DNA from: Lachnospiraceae bacterium Zagget3
Lineage (GTDB): Bacteria; Bacillota_A; Clostridia; Lachnospirales; Lachnospiraceae
DNA: 17,663 nucleotides
Assembly: GCA_001941025.1 (NCBI GenBank)
Contig: MSHE01000023.1
Location: 1-17,663 of the forward strand
Direction: 5' to 3'
In this document: positions 1-6,437 of the stretch, one piece after another
How positions within the stretch are numbered: position 1 is the first letter of the stretch
Layout of the letters: each line of letters starts with the position of its first letter
Program-made: the position numbers and the translations under genes
Notes under the pieces: model-generated
Databases searched by the model: none
What the model was told of the DNA's origin: nothing
Seen by the model: only the letters and a program-made list of their open reading frames with translations

Positions 1-715
1 TGCTTTTCCAGATGCCCAGGCCACGCCTGGCAAAGTAGACTGCCGGGGTTTCCACCTTGTCATCGTACAATATCTTCGCAATATCATACGGGCCATATCC
101 ATCAATAGTAAGCTGGAATATCCTGCGGACAACTGCGGCGGCTTCCTCGTCGATGAGCCAGTGGTGCTTGTCCTCCGGGTCTTTCTTATAACCGTAGATG
201 GCGGTGTTAGTGGTCGGCTTGCCCGATTCGCCCTTTACCCGGATGGCCGCCTTCTGCTTCCGGCTCAGGTCTCGGAGATACCATTCCGACATGATATTGA
301 TGAACGGCGCAAACTCACTGCTGGTGGGGTCTACGCTGTCAATCCCGTTGCCGATGGCAATAAAGCGGACATTGTGCTGACGGAACAGCACCTCCGTATA
401 GAAGCCGGTTTGCAGGTAATCACGACCCGCTCTTGAAAGATTCTTCACAAGAACTGTCTCGACCTTTCCGGCCTCAATATCTGCGATCATCTGCTTCCAG
501 GCAGGGCGCTCAAAATTGCAGCCCGAATACCCGTCGTCGGTATAGTGGACGCAATTTGTGAAGCCTTTTTGGGCAGCGTAGCCCTGCAACTGGATTTTTT
601 GATTCACAATGGAATTACTGTCCCCGGTCAGATCATCGTCACGGGAGAGCCTTTCGTACAAGGCTGTGATCTTTTCTTCTGCATTTGATAATGCGCTCGT
701 CTGTCTGATTGCCAT
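1..715 (-). CDS. Large serine recombinase (TnpX-like), N-terminal part, cut by window edge
   Basis: Site-specific recombinase of the large serine family, which excises and integrates mobile elements through a serine-DNA covalent intermediate. The reading frame is open from the ATG at 715 to the left edge (238 codons). The resolvase-type catalytic domain is clear: RLSRDD near residues 22-27 supplies the nucleophilic serine (Ser24). The family motif KNLSRAGRDYLQTG (residues 91-104) carries the conserved arginines. The recombinase domain begins around residue 170 with YGYKKDPED. An AAAGGAG stands 9 nt before the ATG. The small TnpW-like gene upstream overlaps its start by about 88 bp, so the two are probably co-transcribed leftward. 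No lesion is visible in this part. The DNA-binding C-terminal half lies outside the window, so intactness cannot be judged. The family is secure; assignment to the TnpX branch is from overall resemblance. Confidence 0.93.
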   Translation of the reverse strand, partial: MAIRQTSALSNAEEKITALYERLSRDDDLTGDSNSIVNQKIQLQGYAAQKGFTNCVHYTDDGYSGCNFERPAWKQMIADIEAGKVETVLVKNLSRAGRDYLQTGFYTEVLFRQHNVRFIAIGNGIDSVDPTSSEFAPFINIMSEWYLRDLSRKQKAAIRVKGESGKPTTNTAIYGYKKDPEDKHHWLIDEEAAAVVRRIFQLTIDGYGPYDIAKILYDDKVETPAVYFARRGLGIWKS

Positions 716-927
716 AATGAGGCACTCCTTTCAGACTGGCGGCTCATCTGTGGTACGTCCATTGTATCACAGTTTCCGCCAGTTGTAACTACTTCGTTGC
801 GGATCATCCGCAAAATTTTATCCTCCATCGTCTCACTGCCCGTCTCGCTGAATGCGACCTTCACCTTATAGGTGGTGCCGCCGATGCGTCGGGTCAGGTA
901 CTGATCATCGGATCGTGTTTTTTCCAT
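628..927 (-). CDS. tnpW: TnpW-like transposon-encoded small protein
   Basis: Small protein of 99 residues resembling the TnpW family found beside Tn4451-type recombinases; its biochemical role is not established. The family-like core is LTRRIGGTTYKVKVAFSETG followed by MEDKILRMIRNE, and then a PQMSRQSER segment. I chose ATG 927, with GGAGG 10 nt upstream; a TTG at 933 in the same frame is 4 nt from the same site and could be used instead. The frame runs 88 bp into the recombinase gene in a different phase. That is longer than a typical coupling overlap, so the last 25 to 30 residues (rich in Arg, Gln and Lys) may be a run-on after loss of an earlier stop. A second copy of the core, truncated, lies at about 4752-4857. 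Confidence 0.72.
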   Translation of the reverse strand: MEKTRSDDQYLTRRIGGTTYKVKVAFSETGSETMEDKILRMIRNEVVTTGGNCDTMDVPQMSRQSERSASLWQSDRRAHYQMQKKRSQPCTKGSPVTMI

Positions 928-947
928 AGGCAATTTTCCTCCATAGA

Positions 948-976
948 TTGAGATTTGGTGTGTGTTCGTGTATAAT
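948..976 (+). promoter_or_regulatory. Sigma-A-type promoter, TTGAGA-17-TATAAT
   Basis: TTGAGA at 948-953 and a perfect TATAAT at 971-976 are separated by 17 nt, with a TGTG stretch just before the -10. It faces right, away from the tnpW-recombinase pair, and would start transcription near 983. The first substantial gene downstream begins at 1330, which implies a leader of about 350 nt. Confidence 0.6.
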
Positions 977-1064
977 GGTGTTGGTTCCAGTGGGTGTAAC
1001 CATAAAAATCCAAAAAAACGGCTTTCATGGATAAATCCTTACCCCACATAAAAACGGCATCTGA

Positions 1065-1087
1065 AAAGCCTTGCGGCGCAAGGCTTT
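1065..1087. terminator. Perfect 10-bp hairpin in the leader, terminator-like on the minus strand
   Basis: AAAGCCTTGC (1065-1074), loop GGC, GCAAGGCTTT (1078-1087). On the minus strand the stem runs into TTTTC, a short T-run, so weak intrinsic termination is possible. On the plus strand only TTTC follows. It could equally be a structural element of the rightward leader RNA. Confidence 0.35.
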
Positions 1088-1209
1088 CAAAGGCCAAAAT
1101 GGTTACAGGGCGGGCTATCTCTGCTTCTGCCTGCATTTTTCCTGCGATAACCACAGTACAACCTACAAGCGATACCCAGCATGGGTAATTCCTCCCTTCT
1201 AAAGTGATA

Positions 1210-1243
1210 GAGGTAATATGAAAACAGCTAAACATATTACCTC
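1210..1243 (+). promoter_or_regulatory. 11-bp inverted repeat covering a start site
   Basis: GAGGTAATATG (1210-1220) and CATATTACCTC (1233-1243) are exact reverse complements with a 12-nt spacer. The left arm contains both a possible Shine-Dalgarno sequence (GAGGT) and the ATG of a 23-codon ORF, so in RNA the hairpin would hide the start of that ORF. As DNA it could instead be an operator. Confidence 0.5.
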
Positions 1244-1289
1244 CTCGCTAATAGGAGAAATAACGCGGGTCAAGCGGAACTGTTTTTGA
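1218..1289 (+). CDS. Candidate 23-residue leader peptide
   Basis: Short ORF beginning MKTAKHITSS and ending RVKRNCF, followed by TGA at 1287-1289. A GAGGT lies 4 nt before the ATG. The start region is inside a perfect inverted repeat (1210-1243), and the ORF ends 40 nt before the next gene, with an A/T-rich palindrome between. This layout is reminiscent of translational attenuation leaders that precede regulated mobile-element genes. There is no homology support; it may be a chance ORF. Confidence 0.3.
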   Translation: MKTAKHITSSLIGEITRVKRNCF

Positions 1290-1329
1290 GAAAATTTCAA
1301 AAAAATTTTTTGAGGGGAGGTGCCTGGCA

Positions 1330-2151
1330 ATGCGTAGAGATGAATATGAGGCGGATGCTTTTGATGAGGATGAAAAACCCCGGTCAAAAACCGGCAGGCT
1401 GGACATTCCCTCTGACGACGATGCTGAGACTGAGTTCGACGAACAGCTTGCAAGGCAGCTTTCTGTCGAACAGGAAACGATAGCGGCGCTGGAGGCCGAC
1501 GCCGAGGCTCGACCGACCGATGAGGACGCCGACGAGCAGCCGGAGAAGGCAAAGCTAAAACGGGAGCTACAGGCGGAAGCCCTTGCCCGACTGGAGGATT
1601 CCGCCAGAACGCAGCCCGATTTTGAACGGGTAATCGACTGGTGGGACAAGCTGGACAGGAACAGAGAGCGCCGGGAGCGGTATCATGAATTGAGCCGCAG
1701 CGGAGACGACCTGCCACTGGACTACAACGTTTCGCCGGATGAGCTGTACTTTCCCAATACAATGAGTTCCGTCCTTGCGCTCCAGATACGCAGGGGAGAA
1801 TTTATTGACGCACTCTTTGACTGCCCTTATGAGATCCACGAGCTGGTCGCTGACGCTTATATCTCAGATGTTCTTTACGAACTGTCCGAGATGGACAAGG
1901 AGTTGCTCTATCTCCATGCCATCCGCCTGTTCAGCTCTATAAAAATTGCGGCTATCCGTGGACAGACAGACCGAAATATCCGAAAGGTACGGGCAACACT
2001 GCTGAAAAAGATACAGCAAAAAATCTGCCACTGGCAGGTTTTTTGCACGCTATGGCGAAAAAAGCTGCTGGCCTACCTCCAGAGCGGAGAAAAAGCACAG
2101 CAGGAATTGACGATAGCGGAAAAGGTATTCTTGAAGGAAAATAGCCGTTGA
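1330..2151 (+). CDS. Sigma-70 region-4-like HTH protein of the mobile element
   Basis: Protein of 273 residues. Residues 1 to about 105 are very acidic (many Asp/Glu, low complexity) and probably disordered. The middle contains a WWDKLDRNRERRERYHE segment. From about residue 180 there is a helical region, LSEMDKELLYLHAIRLFSS, followed by AAIRGQTDRNIRKVRATLLK, which resembles the helix-turn-helix of sigma-70 region 4. Such proteins are common regulators or accessory genes in Firmicute conjugative and mobilizable elements. ATG 1330 is preceded by GGGGAGG with about 9 nt spacing. The C-terminal end (KICHWQVFCTLW) looks unusual beside the basic helical tail that follows; an internal hairpin plus T6 around 2025-2045 lies there, so a small insertion in the gene is possible. 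DNA binding is inferred from the motif; no target is known. Confidence 0.7.
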   Translation: MRRDEYEADAFDEDEKPRSKTGRLDIPSDDDAETEFDEQLARQLSVEQETIAALEADAEARPTDEDADEQPEKAKLKRELQAEALARLEDSARTQPDFERVIDWWDKLDRNRERRERYHELSRSGDDLPLDYNVSPDELYFPNTMSSVLALQIRRGEFIDALFDCPYEIHELVADAYISDVLYELSEMDKELLYLHAIRLFSSIKIAAIRGQTDRNIRKVRATLLKKIQQKICHWQVFCTLWRKKLLAYLQSGEKAQQELTIAEKVFLKENSR

Positions 2152-2176
2152 CCCATACGGGTCAACAACGTATAAT
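2147..2176 (+). promoter_or_regulatory. Promoter with embedded palindrome for the DUF6429 gene
   Basis: TTGACC (2149-2154), 16 nt, then a perfect TATAAT (2171-2176). The -35 lies within an 8-bp inverted repeat with a 4-nt spacer, GTTGACCC-ATAC-GGGTCAAC (2147-2166), so a repressor bound there would block it. The -35 also overlaps the TGA stop of the upstream gene. Predicted start near 2183, about 43 nt before the DUF6429 ATG. Confidence 0.7.
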
Positions 2177-2225
2177 GGTAATATGATTTTTAAATGTTTG
2201 GTTACAATACAGGAAGGGGTTCAAT

Positions 2226-2498
2226 ATGGATAAAATAAGCGCAAAGGACGCCGCGAGGGAACTTACCATGATTTTGATTTACCTGTCCCGCTTTACAACT
2301 GGGGAGCGGTTTGAGGATGCTACAGATTTTCGTGCATGGAAGGGTTATGACTTCGATATTCTGAATGAATTGGATGAAGCGGATTATATACGGCAGGGCA
2401 GCCGCCCCTCCCGAAATAAGTCTGTGTATATCACAGAAAGCGGAAAAGAACAGGCAAAGGCTTTGATGGAAAAATACGGCATAGCAGATTGGAAGTGA
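2226..2498 (+). CDS. DUF6429 family protein
   Basis: Protein of 90 residues that I recognise as the DUF6429 type: it starts MDKISAKDAARELTMILIYL and has the family-like core FRAWKGYDFDILNELDEADY, then a short basic stretch, then SVYITESGKEQAKALMEKYGI. The C-terminal half has the look of a winged-helix domain (helix, turn, basic loop, strand, helix), so DNA binding is possible but unproven. The ribosome binding site AGGAAGGGG stands about 7 nt before ATG 2226, and the gene has its own promoter overlapping the stop of the preceding gene. Length and sequence look intact, unlike the genes just downstream. These proteins commonly occur as cargo of Firmicute mobile elements. Confidence 0.8.
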   Translation: MDKISAKDAARELTMILIYLSRFTTGERFEDATDFRAWKGYDFDILNELDEADYIRQGSRPSRNKSVYITESGKEQAKALMEKYGIADWK

Positions 2499-2504
2499 TA
2501 CTAC

Positions 2505-3255
2505 ATGGGCAATCTATTTGAAAAGACAAGCTCAAACTGGGTGAGATACAGGCGGCAATCTCACAGTTTGCTGTCAATATGGCCTGCTGGGGCTGATGAC
2601 CGCACTGCCCACCACACCGGATTTTATGGAATATGAGGCGGTCTATCTGCCGAAGAACCATTTTATTAAAGAGGAGACCATATCCACAGAGGACTATCTC
2701 TCTGTGTTCTTCCCCTTTGAAAAGCCGGATGTGGTCAAGCGGGGCATAAAATCCATGTGGAATATCAACGGGGATAGAACTATGATGGGGCTGGCTCTGA
2801 CCATGAGTGAGAGACCGATGGCGGTCAACATGAGCTTCCAGCGGGATTACGCAGAGCGATATGACTGGCTGAGGCAGCAGTTTACCGACCTGGCCTTTAC
2901 CATGACCGGCAGCTTTCTCTACTATCTGGATTATGATAAACTGAGCGAGGATCAGCGGAGCCTGTACCAACAGAGCATGGCGGCGTTTGGCGGCATTGCC
3001 CCGACCTATCGGATTCTGCTCCTGGATAAGCCGACCATCGAGTGGGACTTCCACTCTCTGCTGCTGGGCTTGCAGATGATGTTCAGCTTTATGCTGGCGG
3101 ATGATAAGAGGCCGCTTCGCCTGTGCAAGCACTGTATGAAGGCTTTTGTGGCAAGCCGCCCCAGTGCAATTTTTTGCAGCCCTCAGTGCAAGAATCAGTA
3201 TAATGTGTATAAGAGCCGGGCAAAGAATAAGCCGTCAGATGGCAAACGGAAATGA
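2505..3255 (+). pseudogene. DUF6076-like zinc-finger protein, frameshifted near its N-terminus
   Basis: Protein with a C-terminal zinc-ribbon-like motif, CKHC then 14 residues later CSPQC, followed by KNQYNVYKSRAKNK, typical of DUF6076-like proteins in Firmicute mobile elements; the function is unknown. The open frame from 2596 gives 219 residues, but coding signal starts earlier. ATG 2505 opens MGNLFEKT. After one missing base near 2528 the text continues as KLKLGEIQAAISQFAVNM. After a second missing base near 2587 it continues as GLLGLMTALPTTPDF in the 2596 frame. Both lesions look like one-base deletions. ATG 2596 has no good ribosome binding site, so a functional shortened protein is doubtful. 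The original gene starts 6 bp after the DUF6429 stop, and the next gene begins 9 bp after its end, so the three probably formed one operon. Confidence 0.68.
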
Positions 3256-3264
3256 GGTGGAACC

Positions 3265-4722
3265 ATGCGAATTGCAGATTTTATCGGCGAAAGCACCGAA
3301 TATGATAAGAAAGAAAAGCTGGAGGAGCGCAAGCCTCGGAGCTGGCTGAAATGTGTGAGCGCTTTTGCAAACGGGGTCGGCGGCGCACTCATCTTTGGCG
3401 TATCCGATGATGAAACGCTTGTGGGGTTTGCTCATGCAAAGGATGTATCCGAAAAAATAAGCGAGGCCATCAAAAGCAGGATGGACCCCGTTCCCCAGGT
3501 AGTGATGGAGAACCACAGCGAGGGCGGAAAAGACTTCATTATTTTGAGAGTCCCCGGTGGACAGGAAACGCCCTATTACTATGTCGGAGACGGGAACCGA
3601 ATTGCCTATGTCCGTGTGGGCAATGAAAGCATCCCAGCAGATGCCACCGCACTAAAAAGGCTTGTTCTGCGTGGCAGCCACATCTCTTACGATAGCCTGC
3701 CATCCAGATATTCCTTTGAAAAGCTGGCTTTTACAAAGCTCCGTTCTGTCTATCGGGTTCAGACCGGCAATGAATTGATGGATTCTGATTTTGTATCCTT
3801 TGAGCTTTTTAGATGAAAGCGGCAATTTGACCAATGAGGGTGCGCTGTTGGCCGATGATTCGCCTATTCGTCATTCCCGCCTGTTTTGTACCCGCTGGTA
3901 CGGCTTGGATAAAGCATCCGGGGTCATGGATGCCTTGGATGATAAGGAATACAGCGGTTCCCTGATCTCTTTGCTCCAGAATGGAGAGGGATTTGTCAAA
4001 AACAATTCCAAAAAGCAATGAAAAAGACCGGAAGCGGGTGTCTGGAAATGCCGGAATACCTGGAGCAAGCTGTCCACAAAGCCCTTGTGAATGCGCTGAT
4101 CCACCGTGATTATATGGAAATCGGCAGCGAGGTGCATATTGATATTTTTGATGACCGATTGGAAATCTATTCCCCCGGAGGTATGTTCGACGGGACGATT
4201 GTGCAGGATCAGGACACGGATCATATTGATTCCAAACGGCGCAACCCTGTAATCGCTGACATTTTTAGCCGTATGCACTTCATGGAGCGTCGGGGCAGTG
4301 GCTTCAAGAAAATCAAGGCAGATTATCGCCATGCGGTAAATTACCGCCCGGAAGTCGAGCCTAAATTTGTATCTACGTCTACATAGTTCTTTGTGACGCT
4401 CTATAATCTAAACTATGGCGTTGACATTAAAAAGGTGGCGCTTGAACCCGAAAAAGTAGCGCTTGGTGCAGATAAAGTAGCGTTTGAACACCACCTTTCT
4501 ACTTTGAAAATGAGCGCCCCCACAAGAGAGAAAGCTCTCACACTGTTCGATAACTATGGTTATGAACGTGCTTTCAGCAGAGCTGATGTATTGAATATGT
4601 TTGCTTTAGCGCCATCTTCCGCCGGGAAATTCTTGACTCGCCTGAAAACCCTTAGCCTCGTTGAAGCGGTGGAAGGTCAGGGAAATGGCAAATACAAGTT
4701 TGCCCATTTCTTGAGTGACTAA
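3265..4722 (+). pseudogene. AlbA_2 (Schlafen-type) putative DNA-binding protein, broken by two frameshifts and an amber stop
   Basis: About 485 codons in three frames that together read as one AlbA_2/RecG-like ATP-binding-domain protein. Part 1 (3265-about 3805) has the AlbA_2 domain: SWLKCVSAFANGVGGALIFG and PYYYVGDGNRIAYVRVGNES. Part 2 continues as LDESGNLTNEGALLADD up to about 4018. Part 3 holds the GHKL-like segment VNALIHRDYMEIGSEVHIDI, then RNPVIADIFSRMHFMERRGS, and a C-terminal winged helix. Lesions: a run of five T at 3806-3810 carries one extra T; near 4020 one base is missing after TG, where a Trp codon is expected; TAG at 4384-4386 lies between coherent coding on either side. AGGTGG stands 7 nt before ATG 3265. 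A linker with three similar KVA(L/F) units (KVALEPEKVALGADKVAFE) precedes the last domain. Function in the family is not established; roles in regulation or phage defence have been suggested for related proteins. Confidence 0.85.
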
Positions 4723-4749
4723 GATAGTGACTAAGATAATGACCAAGTA
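4714..4749. repeat. 12-bp tandem repeat at the end of the AlbA_2 pseudogene
   Basis: AGTGACTAAGAT occurs twice in direct tandem (4714-4725, 4726-4737) followed by a degenerate third unit (4738-4749, 8 of 12 identical). It spans the stop codon of the pseudogene and looks like replication slippage at the junction with the tnpW remnant. Confidence 0.7.
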
Positions 4750-4751
4750 AA

Positions 4752-4857
4752 TCAAGGCTCACATAAAAATATCGGCTCGTCTCCGTCCTCTGTCAGGAAC
4801 ACCGTCACCTTGTAGGTGATTGACCCGATATGCCGGGTCATGCAAAAGCTGTTGTTA
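4752..4857 (-). pseudogene. Truncated tnpW remnant
   Basis: On the minus strand the frame reads NNSFCMTRHIGSITYKVTVF then LTEDGDE, clearly the same core as the TnpW-like protein at 628-927 (TRRIGGTTYKVKVAFSETGSE). It is cut on both sides. The N-terminal side is interrupted at 4858 by the inverted-repeat-bounded element, and the C-terminal side loses similarity after DGDE, running into PIFLCEP and a stop. There is no start codon with a ribosome binding site. It shows that a second Tn4451-type element, or a duplicated end, once lay here. Confidence 0.7.
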
Positions 4858-5297
4858 AGGAACCTCTGAACAAATAAACTTCGGCGCCTTGCGGCAAATT
4901 TGCGCCATTGGATAAGCAGAGCGAAAGGCGCACAAATCACTTCGGTTCAAAGTGGCTTCGCCAGCATAGCTGGCTCAGGATTTTGCAAAAAATATGCCGC
5001 CGGCATATTTTTTACGCAAAATCTTACAAAAGCTTGAAATTCGTCAGGATTACCCTCAAGGGGTATGCCCGCGCCTAACGGCGCTCCTGATCCTGCGCGC
5101 TTGCGCCTTTTTCCGAAGCGCAGGCCGACAGGGAGGAGCGAAGCTCCGGAAGTGCCGCTTGACGGCGATGGCCAATTCCTCTTATGCGCGAATGCAGGCG
5201 AAGTGCAGCTTGCTGTAGAGCAATGGCCGCAGGCCATGCGAGTTGCAGACGCAAATTTCCTCGCAATCCGCTCTCGTCCATTTATTCAGAGGTTCCT
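4858..5297. mobile_element. MITE-like non-autonomous element with terminal inverted repeats
   Basis: About 440 bp bounded by inverted repeats: left end AGGAACCTCTGAACAAAT (from 4858), right end ATTTATTCAGAGGTTCCT (to 5297), matching over 22 nt with three differences. Similarity continues weakly inward (TTGCG and AAATTTGCG on both sides). No gene inside is convincing; short ORFs on both strands are low-complexity. Its interior holds a stem of 12 bp plus 8 bp (4979-5023) and a GCCAGC-ATA-GCTGGC hairpin (4960-4974), which resemble the dispersed repeats at 6240 and 8027. No target-site duplication is evident (TTA on the left, CAA on the right). It interrupts the tnpW remnant. Non-coding and probably mobilised by a transposase elsewhere. 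Confidence 0.75.
4960..5023 (-). repeat. Partial relative of the hairpin repeat, inside the MITE-like element
   Basis: Read on the minus strand it has the same order as copies at 6240 and 8027: first a palindrome around TATGCC-GGC-GGCATA (4987-5013, 12-bp stem, extended by 8 more bp to 4979-5023 with a 2-nt bulge), then after 12 nt GCCAGC-TAT-GCTGGC (4974-4960). The following bases (CCACTTTGAACCGAAG) still resemble CACTGACCGAGGAAG of the full copies, then similarity fades. Confidence 0.6.
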
Positions 5298-5729
5298 CAA
5301 TTTTGGTAGCCGCTACTGAAAATAAGTAGACCGCCTCACATTGCACGAGACGGCCTGCTTATAATATCCTATATCCGCACACAGACGATTTTATCGGCGG
5401 TTGCCGATGTCCTCTACAAAAGGCGGATGTTCCGATTCACTGATTTAGGCACTTTTGTTTTAATGGCGCGATTTCCCGCCAAACAGCGCAGTCAGAACGC
5501 AGTACAGAGAAGCGCCGAACGATGAAACGGAGGGCGTTCACAGCAAGGACTTTCGCCATGCAGCAAAGGTTTCTCAAAATTGGCCTTTACAGTCTTGTTT
5601 TGGCGAAGATATGGTAAGAGGTCAAATCAACCTCTTGAAAAAGCGCAATCAAATACAGGAAAGAGCAATAAAACCCAGCAGTAAATCCCCGTCTTGAGGA
5701 TTTACTACGTTGCATCAATGAATACCTGT
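5298..5729. other. Gene-free stretch between the MITE-like element and tnpV
   Basis: No complete gene seen. An imperfect 15-bp stem lies at 5323-5361 and a small hairpin (TAAATCC/GGATTTA) near 5685-5707. A frame ending at about 5698 (GQINLLKKRNQIQERAIK) has protein-like composition but no start, no ribosome binding site and no recognised family. It may be the tail of a degraded transposon gene. Confidence 0.4.
5323..5361. terminator. Imperfect 15-bp stem, possible bidirectional terminator
   Basis: TAAGTAGACCGCCTC pairs with GAGACGGCCTGCTTA across a 9-nt loop with two mismatches and one G-U. On the minus strand the stem is followed by ATTTTC, so it could end leftward transcription from tnpV, whose stop lies at 5730. 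The T-run is short. Confidence 0.4.
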
Positions 5730-6083
5730 TCAGTCAGAATAAACCAATTCAGCCAGAATGGCCTCCTCAGCCCTGGCTTTGATGCTGTTCATACGACGCA
5801 CCCATTCCATCTGATTAGTCCTTTTCAGAGCAGCGGCCACACCCTCCTGTTCAGCCATAGCCGGAATCATGACTTCCAGCTGTTGATGGCATGCTTCGTC
5901 GATTTCCGACAGGTGGGGGAACCGCTTCTCCGTCAGCACCAGGTCACTGTACTGAATTGGGCGGTGTTCCTTCAAGAATGTTCTGCGCATTCTCCCATAC
6001 TTGCCGATGCAATAGTGTATGGTGCCAGAAAGTGCGATGTTGAGGATGTAATAGTCCCCGCATTTTGTGTAAGTGATGTTCAT
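5730..6083 (-). CDS. tnpV: TnpV, transposon-encoded protein
   Basis: Protein of 117 residues with the TnpV hallmarks: RRTFLKEHRPIQYSDLVLTE in the middle, then a long helix ending NQMEWVRRMNSIKARAEEAI and LAELVY. TnpV occurs in Tn4451-type mobilizable elements and has been compared to excisionase-like proteins; its role is not firmly shown. ATG 6083 is preceded by AAAGGAG with 6 nt spacing, and a promoter lies just upstream. The N-terminal 30 residues (MNITYTKCGDYYILNIALSG) are somewhat shorter than in family members I recall. No lesion is visible. It sits alone, separated from the recombinase by about 5 kb of decayed cargo, so it probably belongs to an old second element rather than acting with the recombinase at the left edge. 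Confidence 0.85.
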   Translation of the reverse strand: MNITYTKCGDYYILNIALSGTIHYCIGKYGRMRRTFLKEHRPIQYSDLVLTEKRFPHLSEIDEACHQQLEVMIPAMAEQEGVAAALKRTNQMEWVRRMNSIKARAEEAILAELVYSD

Positions 6084-6116
6084 TTGGGGCTCCTTTCATG
6101 ACGAAGGTTTGCAGCT

Positions 6117-6144
6117 ATGATAATTCCGGGATGATCACCCTCAA
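6117..6144 (-). promoter_or_regulatory. Probable tnpV promoter
   Basis: On the minus strand TTGAGG (6144-6139), 16 nt, TATCAT (6122-6117). Predicted start near 6110, about 27 nt before the tnpV ATG. Confidence 0.45.
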
Positions 6145-6239
6145 TTTTCATAACTGCTGTTCATTTCGTCACAAACGAGCCTCAGTCATGATGTATTTTC
6201 AGGACTGTCAAAAAGCACCCTTCATAACAATACATCAAG

Positions 6240-6400
6240 AAAATATGCCAGCGGCATATTTTTAGCCGAAAACCGCAGCCAGCTACGCTGGCAAGGGTCA
6301 CTGACCGAGGAAGATACCGTAAAGGGTTAACAGGCGGTAGTCAAGGCCATGCCCTGGCAAGGGCAAACACGCTGTTTCCTTCATCTTTCCTTGTCTAAGG
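6240..6400 (+). repeat. 160-bp hairpin repeat, copy A
   Basis: Shares length, order and about 80% of bases with copy B at 8027-8187. Elements in order: AAAATATGCC-AGC-GGCATATTTT (6240-6262); GCCAGC-TAC-GCTGGC (6278-6292); a conserved stretch containing TGACCGAGGA; GCCCT-GGCA-AGGGC (6351-6364); CCTT-GTCT-AAGG (6389-6400). Another, unrelated hairpin abuts its right end. No ORF is conserved. It lies between tnpV and the PfoR-like gene. Confidence 0.8.
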
Positions 6401-6404
6401 AGAC

Positions 6405-6424
6405 AGCCGCTCCAGCTAGCGGCT
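6405..6424 (-). terminator. Small hairpin after the PfoR-like gene
   Basis: AGCCGCT-CCAGCT-AGCGGCT, a 7-bp perfect stem 14 bp beyond the stop of the leftward gene at 6438. No T-run follows on the minus strand, so it may slow or protect transcript ends rather than terminate by itself. Confidence 0.35.
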
Positions 6425-6437
6425 AACAGCTATCCCA

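Larger units (their letters stand above)
983..1329 (+). promoter_or_regulatory. Long hairpin-rich leader before the sigma-like gene
   Basis: No convincing long gene is seen here, but secondary structure is dense. A 9-bp long-range pairing, TGTAACCAT (995-1003) with ATGGTTACA (1099-1107), encloses a perfect 10-bp hairpin with a 3-nt loop (1065-1087). TACCCA/TGGGTA pair at 1173-1187. An 11-bp inverted repeat spans 1210-1243, and an A/T palindrome TCAAAAAA-A-TTTTTTGA lies at 1297-1313 just before the ribosome binding site of the next gene. Together with the promoter at 948-976 this suggests a regulatory 5' untranslated region. A minus-strand ORF (894-1235) also crosses it but has no recognisable similarity. 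Confidence 0.45.

Noticed and set aside
894..1235. 113-codon minus-strand ORF upstream of tnpW
   Set aside because: It crosses several hairpins and a good plus-strand promoter, runs into tnpW, and has no recognised family. Its GGAGG lies inside the ORF rather than before its start. A real small gene cannot be fully excluded.
4821..4840. TGACCCG-ATATGC-CGGGTCA hairpin
   Set aside because: It falls inside the coding text of the tnpW remnant, and the corresponding part of the intact copy does not keep it as a perfect stem, so it is probably incidental.
4947..5319. Overlapping ORFs in the MITE-like element
   Set aside because: Competing frames on both strands with arginine/alanine/proline-rich text and no motifs; no transposase signature.
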